Positions 1 through 7,645 of a stretch of 8,691 bases of DNA are shown here, piece after piece. The stretch comes from an uncultured Alistipes sp. (GTDB lineage Bacteria; Bacteroidota; Bacteroidia; Bacteroidales; Rikenellaceae): assembly GCA_959604655.1 (NCBI GenBank), contig CAUHCL010000089.1, forward strand, positions 1-8,691, given 5' to 3'. Numbering within the stretch: the first letter of the stretch is position 1; each line of letters opens with the position of its first letter. The translations under genes were made by a program, and so were the position numbers. The notes under the pieces are model-generated. The model ran no database searches and was not told the DNA's origin. It worked only from the letters and a program-made list of their open reading frames with translations.

Positions 1-1524
1 CATGCGTTGCTCGCCGCACCAGATGGTATTGTTGTTGGTGCCCCACAGCGGGGTGCCGTTGCCCACGCCCACCGACACGACTTGGGGTGCGCGGCGCAGT
101 TCCTCGACGAAGCTCGCGACGCGGCTCGCGCTCGGAAGAACATTGTCCACCACCAGCACGTCGTCGACATTGTAGCCCAACGGCATGTTTATCATGTGCT
201 TTATCTGCAAATACATGGTCAGCGCGGACGTCAGCATGACCACCGTGACGGCGTTCTGCACGGCGATGAATATCTTGCTGTACACCTGCTTGGTGCGGCT
301 GCGATACGAGCCTTTCACCACGTCGACGGGCTTGTAGCGCGAAATGGCCATGGCGGGCGCCACGCCCGACACCACGCCCACGGCCGCCACGAACAGGACG
401 CAGCCCGCCACGTAGAGCGGCGTGAACTCGCTCCACACGGTGAAGTCGTAATCGAGCAGGCGGCACGCAAGCGGGTTGACCGCGTCGGCCAGAAAGAGTC
501 CCAGCACGAACGCCGCGGCCGAGAAGAAGACAGATTCGAGGATCAGCTTGAGCACTATCTCGCCCCTCGACGCGCCTAACAGACGCCGCGTGGCCATCTC
601 TTTGGCGCGGAATCCCGTCTGCGCCATAGTGAGGTTGACGTAGTTGATTACGGCGAAGAGCAGCAGCACGAAGGCCACGGAGAAGAGTATGGCCACGAAA
701 TCGCGGTTGCCGCGATTGAGCATGGAGGAATCGGTACCCGAGAAATAGATCTCGCGCAGAGGCAGCAGCACCACGCGGTCCCATCTGCCGCCGCGGTAGG
801 GCCAGTATATCTCCTTGAAGTACTCCAGCATGTCGTCGGCACGCGACGCGAGGTCGGCATTACGGCCTGCGAGCAGGAACGTCACCGTACTGCCCGCGTT
901 GTCCATCGTCTCGTTGTTCGCCAGATTGATCTCGGGCAGACGCTCGGCGCGCAGCACCACGTCGGCCGAAGGCAGCACCGAATTGTCGATGTCGCGCATG
1001 ACGGCGCTTATGACATAATCGACGCTCTCGCCCTCGATCCTCAGGGGCTGGCCCAGCGGAGATATGCTGCCGCCGAAGAGCTTGCGGGCGAACGACTCCG
1101 AGATCACGGCATTGCGGCGGTCGGTGGCGAACTGCGCCACATCGCCGTCGACCGCGGGGCAGGTGAAGATGCGGAAGAAGGTCGAATCGGCGCTCAGCAC
1201 CTTGGCGAAGATCTTCTCGCGGTTGTTGCTCACATCGATTTCCTCGGTATCGAAGGCCACCGAGGCGGCAGCCTCGATCTCGGGATAGCGGCCGAGCAGA
1301 TATTTGGGCAGGTAATAGCCGTTGGCGTCCGACACCCCGTTCGAGACCATATAGATGCGGTCGGCATTCTCGTGCTGCGAGTCGGTGCCGAGCTGGCGCA
1401 GGGTGTAGGTGGAGATGAGCACTATCATGGCCAGCGACACCGAAAGGCCGAAGAAATTGATGGCCGTGTAGAGCTTGTTGCGCCCGAGGAAGGTGAAGTA
1501 GGATTTGAAATTGAGTTGTCGCAT
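1..1524 (-). CDS. FtsX/MacB-type ABC transporter permease, copy 3 (3'-truncated by the window edge)
   Basis: Translating from the ATG at 1524 gives an uninterrupted frame of 508 codons running off position 1. It begins MRQLNFKSYFTFLGRNKLYT, followed by TM1 at about 20-40, a MacB_PCD-like periplasmic domain at about 41-270, then TM2 (about 275-297, FVAILFSVAFVLLLFAVINY), TM3 (about 327-347), TM4 (about 370-392) and TM5 (about 417-435). The last visible residues (NGTPLWGTNNNTIW near 488-501) enter the second periplasmic domain. Family members are near 780 residues, so roughly the last third, with the FtsX C-terminal domain, lies outside. Unlike the two preceding permeases it has a canonical first coupling motif, RAKEMATRRLLGASRGEIV (about 305-323), and less similar membrane segments, so it belongs to a different branch. 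The start lies 13 bp after the preceding stop, indicating co-transcription. It has no ATPase motif in the visible part. I see no frameshift. Confidence 0.93.
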   Translation of the reverse strand, partial: MRQLNFKSYFTFLGRNKLYTAINFFGLSVSLAMIVLISTYTLRQLGTDSQHENADRIYMVSNGVSDANGYYLPKYLLGRYPEIEAAASVAFDTEEIDVSNNREKIFAKVLSADSTFFRIFTCPAVDGDVAQFATDRRNAVISESFARKLFGGSISPLGQPLRIEGESVDYVISAVMRDIDNSVLPSADVVLRAERLPEINLANNETMDNAGSTVTFLLAGRNADLASRADDMLEYFKEIYWPYRGGRWDRVVLLPLREIYFSGTDSSMLNRGNRDFVAILFSVAFVLLLFAVINYVNLTMAQTGFRAKEMATRRLLGASRGEIVLKLILESVFFSAAAFVLGLFLADAVNPLACRLLDYDFTVWSEFTPLYVAGCVLFVAAVGVVSGVAPAMAISRYKPVDVVKGSYRSRTKQVYSKIFIAVQNAVTVVMLTSALTMYLQIKHMINMPLGYNVDDVLVVDNVLPSASRVASFVEELRRAPQVVSVGVGNGTPLWGTNNNTIWCGEQRM

Positions 1525-1537
1525 CGTTTTCGGATCT

Positions 1538-3925
1538 TTAATGTTGTATTGCGTTCACGGGGTTCTCGCTCGCGGCGGCATGGCTGCGCACGGTGACCGT
1601 GACGACGGTCACCATAGCCACGGCGGCAACGGCCACGGCGAAGACCCACCAGTGCATGGGCATGCGGTAGGCGAAGCCTTCGAGCCAGCGGTCGACGAAA
1701 TACCAGCTCACGGGAACGGCCACCACGGCGCAGACGCCCACCACGCGCAGGAACTGCATGTTGAACATCCGCAGAATGCCGCCCACCGTGGCGCCGTTGA
1801 CGCGGCGTATGCCGATCTCCTTGCGGCGGTACTGGGTCTCGAAAAGCACCAGTCCGAAGACTCCCATCATCGAGATGAGGATCGACAGCGCCGAGAATAC
1901 GGTGATCAGGGTCGACAGACGCTGCTCCTTGTTGTACTGCGCCTCCAGCTCGGAGTCGAACAGACGGGCCTCGATCAGGGCGGGATCGAGCGAGGGAGCC
2001 ATCTCGCACACGGTCTTCTCCACATAGCGGCGCGCCGCGCGGATATCGGTGCCTGCGGCGATGCGCACGTAGAGGTGCGAGGGATAGTACCACCCGCGGC
2101 TGCCGAAGACGTAGAACGCGAACGGCTCGATGCCGTACTGCAACGGCTTGAAGTTGAAGTCCTCGCAGAAACCCGCGATACGGGTGTCGCCGTTGTGGCC
2201 GCTCACCTGATCTTCGAGTGTGAGTTCGAACTGTCGCCGCGCAGCGTCGTTGAATATGAAGGTGCCGTTGTCGTGCATCTCGTCGCTGCGGGTGAAGTCG
2301 CGCCCCTCGGTGATCTTTATGCCCATCATGTCGAGCAGGTTCCACGACACGGGATAGCACTGGAACGATATCTGACGCCCCTTGAACACTCGGCCCCAGC
2401 CCATTCGCTGGGGGGCCACCAGATTGCCCGCAGCCGTGGCGACGTCGGTGACCGCGGGATTCTCCTTGAGCTTGTCGGCGAGCGCCTCGAACTTGTCGAG
2501 GCCCGACAGCCGAACGTTATCCACGGCCAGCACCATGCTGCTGTCGAAGCCCATGTCGTAGTTCATCATGTAGGAGTGTTGCAGACGCATGAACAGCGCC
2601 GCCACGATGAGCGATATGGAGATCACGTACTGGATGCCCACCAGCGTGTAGCGCAGGGCCTTGCCCGACGAGGTGGCCGAGAAGGCGCCCTTGATGACGA
2701 ACGCGGGCGAGAACGAGGTGATGTAGAACGAGGGGTAGAGACTGACGACGATGCCCACGGCCAGCGCGCCGCCCGCGAGCCACAGCGCGACGGGCAGGTT
2801 GTCGCCGACCTCTACGCTCGTCGAGATGTAGTCCCCCAGCGGGGTGTCGGCGAACACCAGCACCAGGCAGTAGGCCACGACCAGCGCCGCGGCGACCAGA
2901 CCCGCGGTCTCGGCCATGAATCCCATGCGCAGCCCCGCCGACGAGGCGCCGAAGATCTTGCGGGTGTTGACCGAGCGGATGCGGACGGGGATGAGGGCGA
3001 AGAAGAAGTTGACGAAGTTGATGAACGCCACGGCGATGACCAGGCAGGCGATGCCCAGCAGCGTCATGGTGGTGGCGCGGTTGCCGACAGGGCCGTCGGA
3101 GCCGTCGACGTCGCGCGAGAAATAGAGCTCGGTCAGCGGGTTGAGACGCACGGCCATCCTCTTGCGCAGATCGTCGATACCCTCCTGCGAGGCGCCCTCC
3201 TTCTCGGCCGCGGCGACGAGGTTGTCGAGCATCTTGGCGGCGACAGCCTCGCGCGACGCGCCGTCGGCCAGACGCAGGTAGCACGGGGTGTTCCACTCCG
3301 AGCGGTCGGCCTTGTCGCGGGGAGCCGGCGCCGTGAAGCCGTCGTTGGCGGCCAGGGACGACGGGCCGCGCATGTCGCGGTAGATGGCGCAGACGGTGAC
3401 GGTGCCCGCATTCTCCGCGGCACCCTTGCCCCAATGGAGCACGTCGCCCACTTCGAGGTCGTATTTGCGGGCTGCCGACTCGCTGAACGCTATGCAGCTT
3501 TGGTTGAAATTCTCGATCGAGCCCGCCACGATAACGGGTTCGATCACATCGAGACCCTCCGCCTCGGCATAAGAGAGCGTCAGCGAGAGGTTGTCGATGG
3601 TGTCGTTGCGCTTGATGGACAAGTCGTGCCCCCACCCCGCCATGTAGATGGCGCCGATGGCCTCGATTTCGGGGACCGATTCGGCCATCTCGGCGGGCTG
3701 CTGGCGGTTCCAGTGGGCGCCGTAGTTGCCCTCGTGGTACCAGCTCGGATATTCGAGGCGGCAGATGTTTTCGGCATTCTCGATGTTACGGTTGTAGGAC
3801 AGATCGAAGAACACCTGGACCATAATAAGATAGGCCGAGGCGAAGGCTATGCCCAGTCCCGCGATGTTGAGAATCGACGATGAGGGATAGCGCTTCAGGA
3901 CAGTAATGAAATCTCTGAAAATCAT
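1538..3925 (-). CDS. FtsX/MacB-type ABC transporter permease, copy 2 (complete)
   Basis: This 795-residue permease is the close paralogue of the preceding gene and aligns with it almost without gaps: the TM2 motif AFINFVNFFFALIPVR starts at residue 300 here and AFINFINFFMALIPVR at residue 300 there. Membrane segments are near 19-38, 285-308, 340-358, 380-400, 426-447, 670-695, 727-745 and 760-779, with periplasmic domains between TM1-TM2 and TM5-TM6. The second coupling region reads ETQYRRKEIGIRRVNGAT (696-713), and the end is AAASENPVNAIQH. The frame is open up to an ATG at 4120, but that extension is Pro/Arg/Ala-rich, overlaps the previous gene by 167 bp and has no family similarity. I therefore start at 3925, where MIFRDFITVLKRYPSSSILN matches the paralogue's MKIAFKNFLTTLRRYKTASA. 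The gap to the previous gene is 28 bp. It lacks ATPase motifs and presumably shares the same ATPase, adaptor and channel. Whether it works as a heteromer with copy 1 is unknown. Confidence 0.94.
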   Translation of the reverse strand: MIFRDFITVLKRYPSSSILNIAGLGIAFASAYLIMVQVFFDLSYNRNIENAENICRLEYPSWYHEGNYGAHWNRQQPAEMAESVPEIEAIGAIYMAGWGHDLSIKRNDTIDNLSLTLSYAEAEGLDVIEPVIVAGSIENFNQSCIAFSESAARKYDLEVGDVLHWGKGAAENAGTVTVCAIYRDMRGPSSLAANDGFTAPAPRDKADRSEWNTPCYLRLADGASREAVAAKMLDNLVAAAEKEGASQEGIDDLRKRMAVRLNPLTELYFSRDVDGSDGPVGNRATTMTLLGIACLVIAVAFINFVNFFFALIPVRIRSVNTRKIFGASSAGLRMGFMAETAGLVAAALVVAYCLVLVFADTPLGDYISTSVEVGDNLPVALWLAGGALAVGIVVSLYPSFYITSFSPAFVIKGAFSATSSGKALRYTLVGIQYVISISLIVAALFMRLQHSYMMNYDMGFDSSMVLAVDNVRLSGLDKFEALADKLKENPAVTDVATAAGNLVAPQRMGWGRVFKGRQISFQCYPVSWNLLDMMGIKITEGRDFTRSDEMHDNGTFIFNDAARRQFELTLEDQVSGHNGDTRIAGFCEDFNFKPLQYGIEPFAFYVFGSRGWYYPSHLYVRIAAGTDIRAARRYVEKTVCEMAPSLDPALIEARLFDSELEAQYNKEQRLSTLITVFSALSILISMMGVFGLVLFETQYRRKEIGIRRVNGATVGGILRMFNMQFLRVVGVCAVVAVPVSWYFVDRWLEGFAYRMPMHWWVFAVAVAAVAMVTVVTVTVRSHAAASENPVNAIQH
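1559..1690 (-). repeat. Paralogous 3'-end block, copy in permease 2
   Basis: This stretch encodes RWLEGFA to AAASENP in the second permease. It contains two exact matches to the first permease: 21 nt at 1559-1579 (equal to 3978-3998) and 20 nt at 1671-1690 (equal to 4090-4109). The two matches are separated by the same distance in both genes (starts 112 bp apart). The similarity reflects gene duplication with protein-level constraint and is not a mobile repeat. Confidence 0.75.
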
Positions 3926-3953
3926 ATCATAAAAATTTATACGTATCTCCAAA
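3926..3953 (-). promoter_or_regulatory. AT-rich translation-initiation leader of permease 2
   Basis: The 28-bp gap, read on the coding strand, contains TACGTATAAATTTTTATGAT directly before the ATG, in sharp contrast to the GC-rich genes around it. A GGAG is present, but it ends 21 nt before the start, too far to act as a normal Shine-Dalgarno. AT-rich, unstructured leaders are typical for Bacteroidota translation starts. An ATG five bases upstream opens a two-codon frame (ATG ATA TGA) that overlaps the real start codon. Confidence 0.4.
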
Positions 3954-6314
3954 TCACTCGCCGCCGAGCACGCGCGAGGGGTTCTCGCTCGCGGCGGCGC
4001 GGCTGCGCGCGGTAACCAGCCCGACGGTAAGGGCCATGACGGCCGCGAAGGCCGAGGCGAAGATCCACCAGGGCAGCGGCGTGCGGCGCGCGAAGCCTTC
4101 GAGCCAGCGCTCGGCAACATACCACGCCACAGGGGCCGCGACGACGAAGCAGACGGCGACCATGGCCACGTAGCGGCGGTTGAACATGCGCAGCAGCTCC
4201 GAGGATGTGGCGCCGAAGACGCGGCGCACGGCGATCTCGCGGCGGCGGTAGCGGGTCTCGAACAGCACGATGCCGAAGACGCCCATGAGCGAGATGGCCA
4301 CGGCCATGACGGCGAAGAGACCTATGACGAACGCGCTGCGGCGGGTCTTGTCGTAAAGGCGCTCCATCTCGGTGTCGAAAAATTCGATCTTGGGGTCGAA
4401 GTCGGGGAAGCGCTCCTTGAGCAGGGCGCGCACCTCGCCGACCACGCGGCCGACATCGGTGTTGGGTTCGGTGCGGAAATAGACGTAGGGGCCCGCATCG
4501 CCGGCGGCGATATACACCACGTCGGACGGCTGCGTGTCGAGCGGCTTGCTCATGACGTCGCGCACGAAGCCCACTATGACGGCATTGTTCACCCTCTCGC
4601 CTATCTCGAAGCCGTATTTGAGGCGCGTGGCGTCGCTCATGAGGCAGTAATCGGTGGCCGAATCGTCGTGCTCGGGGGAAAAGCCGCTGCCGCCCACCAC
4701 GGGGATGCCCATCACATCGGGAAAATCGTGCGTCACGCGGCGGAAATAAAGCTCCATGTCGAGACCGTTGCGGGTGGACGAGATACGCGCCCCCGCACCC
4801 TCGCAGACCATCGGGTTGTTGGCATAGGCCACGCCCGTGATGCCCGCGATGCGCCTCATGCCGTCGTCGATCACGGAGCGGTATTCGCGATCTTTGGAAG
4901 AGGGCATCTCGAATCCCAGCAGATTATCGCGGTCGATGCCTATGTCGTAGCCCACCATGTAGCGGTACTGCATCCACATGCACGCGGTGACGATTATAAG
5001 GGCCGTCGACACGCAGAACTGCACGCCGAGCAGCACCGTGCGCATGCGGCGTCCCGAGACCGAACCCGAGAAGCCGCCCTTGGCGGCCAGCGAGGCGTTG
5101 AACGAGGTGATGTACCACGCGGGGTAAAGCGCCGACGCCACCGCCATGAACAGCCCCATGACCAGCAGCAGCCCCGCGGCCCCGAGGTTGCGTTCGAGCG
5201 AGAGAGGGCGCGACACGTAATCGGCCAGCGGCGTTTCGGGCAACGCGATGGAGATCCACGCCGTGAGCAGCAGCGCGCAGACGACGAACATGACCGACTC
5301 GAACAGGAAATTGAGGCGCAGCGCGCGCGTCGGTGCGCCGAACACCTTGCAGACGTTCACCGCGCGAAGCCGCACGGGGATGAGCGCCATGAAGAAGTTG
5401 ATGAAATTGATGAAGGCCACCACGACCACCACGATCGCTATGGCGGCGCACGTGACGAGGGTGGAGACGGAACCGTGCTCCACGAAATCGATCCTATGGT
5501 CGAAATAGGTGTCGTGCAGCGTGCATATAATGGATTCGGAGTAGAGTTCGTCGAGTCGCGACGGGTCGAAATTCTCGTCCAGGAAGCGGAACTGCTTCAA
5601 AAGCGCGTCGCGCTCGCCCTCGCTCCACAGCGCCGCGAAATTGTCGGTCGTCGCGCCCTCGCGCAGGCGGAACATGCAGACGCCGTAGACGGCATCGTCG
5701 GCCACGGCGCGGAATATGCGCGGCTCGGCGAACATGGAGTTGTCGGCAAGATCGTCGAAGATGCCCGCCACGGAATAGACGCGGCATTCGGGGTCCTCGT
5801 CCTTTTTGATGTCGGGTTCGGTGATGCGGATGTCGTCACCCGCATGGATGCCGAGGGTTCGGGCGACGGAGCGGGGCACGATGACGGCGTCGGGAGCCGT
5901 CACGCGGCGAAGGTCGCCCTCGACGGTGCGCAGCCCAAGAAGGTCGATCACCGATTCGGTGATGCCGTCGACATACCGGGCATACTCCTCGCCCGATTCC
6001 GACACGCGCACCGTGCACCTGTTCCAGCCGCGGGAGATCATGCCCGCGCGCTCCAGTTCGGGGCAGCGGTCCGCGACGGAGCGGAACAGCTCGAACGGGG
6101 CGTAGGGCATGTGGGACTCGCGGTAGGTATGGGGCGCGACGACGTAGAGGCGGTCGGAGGCGGGGAACGAGCGGTTGAAGCCCAGATCGTAGGTCACCTG
6201 CGCCATCATGACGTAGAAGGCCGTGAAGGCCAGCGTGAGGCCCGCTATGTTGAGCGCCGAGGCGGTCTTGTAGCGTCGGAGCGTGGTTAGGAAATTCTTG
6301 AAGGCGATCTTCAT
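3954..6314 (-). CDS. FtsX/MacB-type ABC transporter permease, copy 1 (complete)
   Basis: This 786-residue inner-membrane permease consists of two fused MacB-like halves, giving about eight membrane segments: roughly 21-40, 285-308, 337-357, 378-400, 424-446, 660-685, 713-733 and 748-768. Periplasmic domains lie at about 41-284 (MacB_PCD type) and 447-659. The C-terminal FtsX domain carries the classic coupling region GVFGIVLFETRYRRREIAVR followed by RRVFGAT (697-703), and the protein ends with the family signature AAASENP. In MacB, ATP hydrolysis by a separate or fused ATPase moves these segments and drives periplasmic substrate through the adaptor and channel. No Walker A or ABC signature exists in this protein, so a partner ATPase is required. 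The first-half coupling motif is unusual (VRLRAVNVCKVFGA, 314-327). The start ATG lies 26 bp after the adaptor stop and gives the same N-terminal layout as its paralogue. The leader is AT-rich with no Shine-Dalgarno. Substrate is unknown. Confidence 0.94.
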   Translation of the reverse strand: MKIAFKNFLTTLRRYKTASALNIAGLTLAFTAFYVMMAQVTYDLGFNRSFPASDRLYVVAPHTYRESHMPYAPFELFRSVADRCPELERAGMISRGWNRCTVRVSESGEEYARYVDGITESVIDLLGLRTVEGDLRRVTAPDAVIVPRSVARTLGIHAGDDIRITEPDIKKDEDPECRVYSVAGIFDDLADNSMFAEPRIFRAVADDAVYGVCMFRLREGATTDNFAALWSEGERDALLKQFRFLDENFDPSRLDELYSESIICTLHDTYFDHRIDFVEHGSVSTLVTCAAIAIVVVVVAFINFINFFMALIPVRLRAVNVCKVFGAPTRALRLNFLFESVMFVVCALLLTAWISIALPETPLADYVSRPLSLERNLGAAGLLLVMGLFMAVASALYPAWYITSFNASLAAKGGFSGSVSGRRMRTVLLGVQFCVSTALIIVTACMWMQYRYMVGYDIGIDRDNLLGFEMPSSKDREYRSVIDDGMRRIAGITGVAYANNPMVCEGAGARISSTRNGLDMELYFRRVTHDFPDVMGIPVVGGSGFSPEHDDSATDYCLMSDATRLKYGFEIGERVNNAVIVGFVRDVMSKPLDTQPSDVVYIAAGDAGPYVYFRTEPNTDVGRVVGEVRALLKERFPDFDPKIEFFDTEMERLYDKTRRSAFVIGLFAVMAVAISLMGVFGIVLFETRYRRREIAVRRVFGATSSELLRMFNRRYVAMVAVCFVVAAPVAWYVAERWLEGFARRTPLPWWIFASAFAAVMALTVGLVTARSRAAASENPSRVLGGE
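3978..4109 (-). repeat. Paralogous 3'-end block, copy in permease 1
   Basis: This is the counterpart of the block at 1559-1690. The 21-nt match at 3978-3998 encodes AAASENP, and the 20-nt match at 4090-4109 encodes RWLEGFA. Flanking bases differ mainly at degenerate positions. It lies about 2.4 kb from its partner in the same orientation, so it could in principle support recombination that would fuse or delete a permease, though the identical runs are short. Confidence 0.75.
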
Positions 6315-6340
6315 TTTATCGGGAAATCAGGTATTAACTA

Positions 6341-7603
6341 TTAACGTTTGAGCAGCAGCACGTCGTGGTCGCCGAAGTTGTCGTAGGACGAGGTTATGAC
6401 CTTCTCGCCCGCCTGCAAGCCCTCCACCACCTCGTAGTACTGCGGATTCTGGCGGCCGATGCGTATGTCGCGGCGGTAGGCCTTCTCGCCCGAGGCGTCG
6501 ACCACGTAGATCCACGCGCCGCCCGTCGACTGGTAGAACGATCCGCGGGGGATGATGACGGCCTCGGTGGGCTGGCCGAGCTGGAGGTTGAGATAGTAGG
6601 TCTGGCCGCTGCGGATGTTCTCGGGAACGTCGCCCGCAAAGACGAAGTCGGCGCGGAACTGGCCGTTGCGCACCTCGGGATAGACCTTGCGCAGCAGCAT
6701 CTCGAAGCGGGTCTCCTGACGCTCGAACGACGCCGTGAGTCCCGTGATGACGCGGTCGATGTAGTGCTCGTCGATCTGGGCCGTCACCTTGAAGGTCGAC
6801 AGGTCGTTGATCTGGCCGATGTTGGCGCCCTGCCCTATCGACTGGCCCAGAGTGACGTCGAGCATGCCCACCTCGCCGTCGATGGGAGCCTTGACATTGA
6901 GGTTGTCGACGCGCTGGCGGATGAGCTGCATGTTGAGGGCCATCGAGGCCAGGTTCTCGTTCATCTGCTCGACCTGGTTGGTGCGGTAGAGCGAATCCTG
7001 AATCTGGCGTTCGAGGTTCAGATCGCGCTGGTTCTTCGAGAGTTCGTAATCCTCCTTCGAGCGGAGCCACTCCTCCTTGGCCAGCAGGTCGCTCTTGTAG
7101 AGTTCCTCGTTCTGGAGGTAGGTGCGGCGCTTGCGCTCGACGTCGAGGTCGAGCTGGAGGCGGTTCTGGCGAAGCGACAGACGCTCCTGCTCCATCGATA
7201 TGAGGGTGTTGCGCAGGATGTTCTGCTTCTCGGCCAGATCGGCCTCCGATTGCAGGATCTGCATGCTGAGCGAGTTGTTCGACATCTCGATGATCACGTC
7301 GCCGCGCTTGACCGAGGTGCCTTCCTCGGCCACGATGCGCTCGACGATGCCCGACTCCAGCGGCGAGAGCTGCACGGTGGTGATGGGCTGCACGGTGCCC
7401 GTCAGGCGCACGTAGTCGTTGAATTCGCCGCTGCGGACGTCGGAAACGGTAATCACGTCGGCATCGACGCGCAGCACCGAGGCGTTGTCGCGCAGCAGCA
7501 GCCACGCCACGAAGACGACGAACACGCCCGCAAGGGCATAAGGCAGGTTTTTCTTCTGAAACAAGGCTCTCCAGCCCTTCTTCTTTTCGAGTTTGATATC
7601 CAT
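6341..7603 (-). CDS. Periplasmic adaptor subunit (MacA/HlyD-like membrane fusion protein)
   Basis: This 420-residue protein links the inner-membrane permeases to the TolC-like channel. A lysine-rich cytoplasmic N-terminus is followed by one membrane anchor at about 21-38 (PYALAGVFVVFVAWLLL), so the rest is periplasmic, as in MacA. The first half of the biotinyl-lipoyl domain is at about 67-107 (LSPLESGIVERIVAEEGTSV, with GDVI at 101-104). A long charged heptad-like coiled-coil hairpin runs from about 113 to 235. The second lipoyl half is at 236-265 (NVKAPIDGEVGMLDVTLGQS). A beta-barrel covers about 270-345 and a membrane-proximal domain 346-420. The roughly 120-residue hairpin favours direct docking to a TolC tunnel. 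The ATG at 7603 is preceded by an AT-rich leader without a Shine-Dalgarno sequence, and it includes the whole anchor. The gene ends in tandem stops, TAA then TAG. Length fits the family. An RND-pump adaptor is the alternative, but the neighbouring permeases are FtsX-type, which favours an ABC exporter. Confidence 0.93.
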   Translation of the reverse strand: MDIKLEKKKGWRALFQKKNLPYALAGVFVVFVAWLLLRDNASVLRVDADVITVSDVRSGEFNDYVRLTGTVQPITTVQLSPLESGIVERIVAEEGTSVKRGDVIIEMSNNSLSMQILQSEADLAEKQNILRNTLISMEQERLSLRQNRLQLDLDVERKRRTYLQNEELYKSDLLAKEEWLRSKEDYELSKNQRDLNLERQIQDSLYRTNQVEQMNENLASMALNMQLIRQRVDNLNVKAPIDGEVGMLDVTLGQSIGQGANIGQINDLSTFKVTAQIDEHYIDRVITGLTASFERQETRFEMLLRKVYPEVRNGQFRADFVFAGDVPENIRSGQTYYLNLQLGQPTEAVIIPRGSFYQSTGGAWIYVVDASGEKAYRRDIRIGRQNPQYYEVVEGLQAGEKVITSSYDNFGDHDVLLLKR

Positions 7604-7645
7604 GGTTATGTTACGTTTTATTATTTCCCCAAAAAATATTTAAGT

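Noticed and set aside
7..579. A 190-codon open frame on the plus strand near the left edge.
   Set aside because: It lies opposite the continuous coding frame of permease 3, which has clear TM and FtsX-family motifs. The plus-strand product is low-complexity Arg/His/Ala.
1505..3883. A 792-codon open frame on the plus strand opposite permease 2, rich in His, Arg, Gly and Asp.
   Set aside because: It is in exact codon register with the real gene, so its openness only reflects absence of TTA, CTA and TCA codons in permease 2. The product has no sensible domain or membrane pattern, and the opposite strand has a full family match.
3926..3953. A possible promoter in the gap before permease 2 (TTTG and TAAATTTT).
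   Set aside because: The two elements are only about 10 bp apart and the second has a mismatch. The AT-rich stretch is better explained as a translation leader.
3926..4120. A 65-residue N-terminal extension of permease 2, starting at an ATG at 4120.
   Set aside because: The extension is an out-of-frame reading of the end of permease 1 (Pro/Arg/Ala-rich). The paralogue's N-terminus aligns with the start at 3925.
5647..5788. Cysteines in the first periplasmic domain of permease 1 (C177 and C213) that might form a disulfide also present in permease 2 (C179 and C215).
   Set aside because: Aligning the flanking residues shows that only C213/C215 correspond; C177 and C179 fall at different alignment positions. 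A conserved disulfide is not supported.
4668..6290. A 540-codon open frame on the plus strand opposite permease 1.
   Set aside because: It is also in register with the real gene and ends at the first CTA codon of the permease (codon 9). The His/Arg/Gly-rich composition is typical of shadow frames in GC-rich DNA.
6327..7505. A 392-codon minus-strand frame overlapping the adaptor.
   Set aside because: It is a shifted frame of the adaptor, Arg/Ala/His-rich, with no anchor or lipoyl motifs. The 420-residue frame carries all the family features.
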